A stretch of DNA of 64,000 nucleotides from Pteria penguin (Eukaryota > Mollusca > Bivalvia > Pterioida > Pteriidae), in assembly GCA_035048485.1 (NCBI GenBank), contig CM068580.1:37854085-37918084 (forward strand). The letters are read 5' to 3'. A model generated the notes under the pieces. The model ran no database searches, was not told the DNA's origin, and worked only from the letters and a program-made list of their open reading frames with translations. The number at the start of each line of letters is the position of its first letter. Within the stretch, counting starts at the first letter, position 1. The position numbers and the translations under genes are program-made. This document shows positions 63,657 through 64,000 of this stretch, piece by piece.

Positions 63657-64000
63657 TGCCCCCACCAGGTATGGTTTTTAGCTCACCTGAGCCAAAGGCT
63701 CAAGTGAGCTATTGTGATCAATCACCGTCCGTCGTCCGTCGTCCGTCGTTAACTTTTCACATTTTCGACTTCTTCTCCAGAACCACTGAACAGAATTTGA
63801 TGAAACTTGATAAGCATGTAGTACTCATGGTCCCCTACAAGTGTTGTTGTTTTTCGTCCAGATTCATCAACAGGTGGCGCCACCACAGGCAAAAGTAGGT
63901 CAAAGAGGGTACCCTCCTTTGACAAACTTCTTCTTCAGACCGGGGGCATACAGAGACAAACCAAATGCATAGGAATGATCTAGAGGGATGTGTGAAGAAT
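63657..64000 (+). mobile_element. AGCTCACC-type element, cut by the window end
   Basis: The head AGCTCACCTGAGCC and GGCTCAAGTGAGCT (63679 on) is followed by CGTCCGTCGTCCGTCGTCCG and about 290 bp closely matching 29944-30240, including TGGTCCCCTACAAGTGTTGT and ATGATCTAGAGGGATGTGTG. A preceding ATGCCCCCACC may be the end or start of a different element. The 3' part lies outside the window. Confidence 0.75.

Overview
The window is animal nuclear DNA, most likely from a bivalve mollusc. It is AT-rich and gene-sparse, and the genes are cut into short exons by large introns. The introns are full of non-autonomous repeats of kinds I associate with clams and oysters: tRNA-derived SINEs ending in ATCA repeats, elements starting AGCTCACCTGAGC, and elements carrying many TGACCTTGA motifs. 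The species call is inference. No operons, CRISPR arrays or prokaryotic genes are present.

Region 1 (about 0.6-22.6 kb, + strand) is a complete orthologue of the ciliary kinases CILK1/ICK and MAK. It has a probable noncoding first exon near 660-683 and 14 coding exons from 2561 to 21260. The phases join exactly into 599 residues.

Region 2 (about 22.6-27.4 kb) holds a tRNA-like SINE, inverted repeats and a short gene model at 25879-26637. Its first exon is clearly a Rab-type P-loop exon, with its splice site at the same place and phase as RAB10 exon 1, but its sequence is very divergent. It may be a degenerate tandem Rab paralogue or a truncated lineage-specific small GTPase. I consider it the most interesting object in the window.

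Region 3 (27464-41127, + strand) is a complete six-exon RAB10 of 198 residues with all GTPase motifs and a CC prenylation end. It has a long 3' UTR or several poly(A) choices up to about 43.9 kb. Its introns contain hAT-type elements, one nested inside a MITE, and a large foldback repeat.

Region 4 (44.5-48.2 kb) is a block of mobile DNA. It contains a 1.2 kb tandem-repeat element, a decayed Tc1-like transposon, and two oppositely oriented arrays of a perfect-palindrome motif (ACACGACCGTCGTGT type) just upstream of the next gene.

Region 5 (48293-61825, + strand) is a ten-exon gene for a 527-residue protein with glutaredoxin, DEP and DUF547 domains in that order. Its introns contain a minisatellite, a tandem duplication of one exon-intron border, and a repeat element interrupted by a hAT relic.

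Region 6 (61.8-64 kb) has SINE remnants, one split by a MITE, and the start of another repeat element cut off by the window end.

The three main genes lie on the same strand but are far apart and each ends in its own poly(A) signals, so they are independent transcription units. CILK1/MAK and RAB10 both act in membrane or ciliary traffic; whether their proximity matters is unknown.
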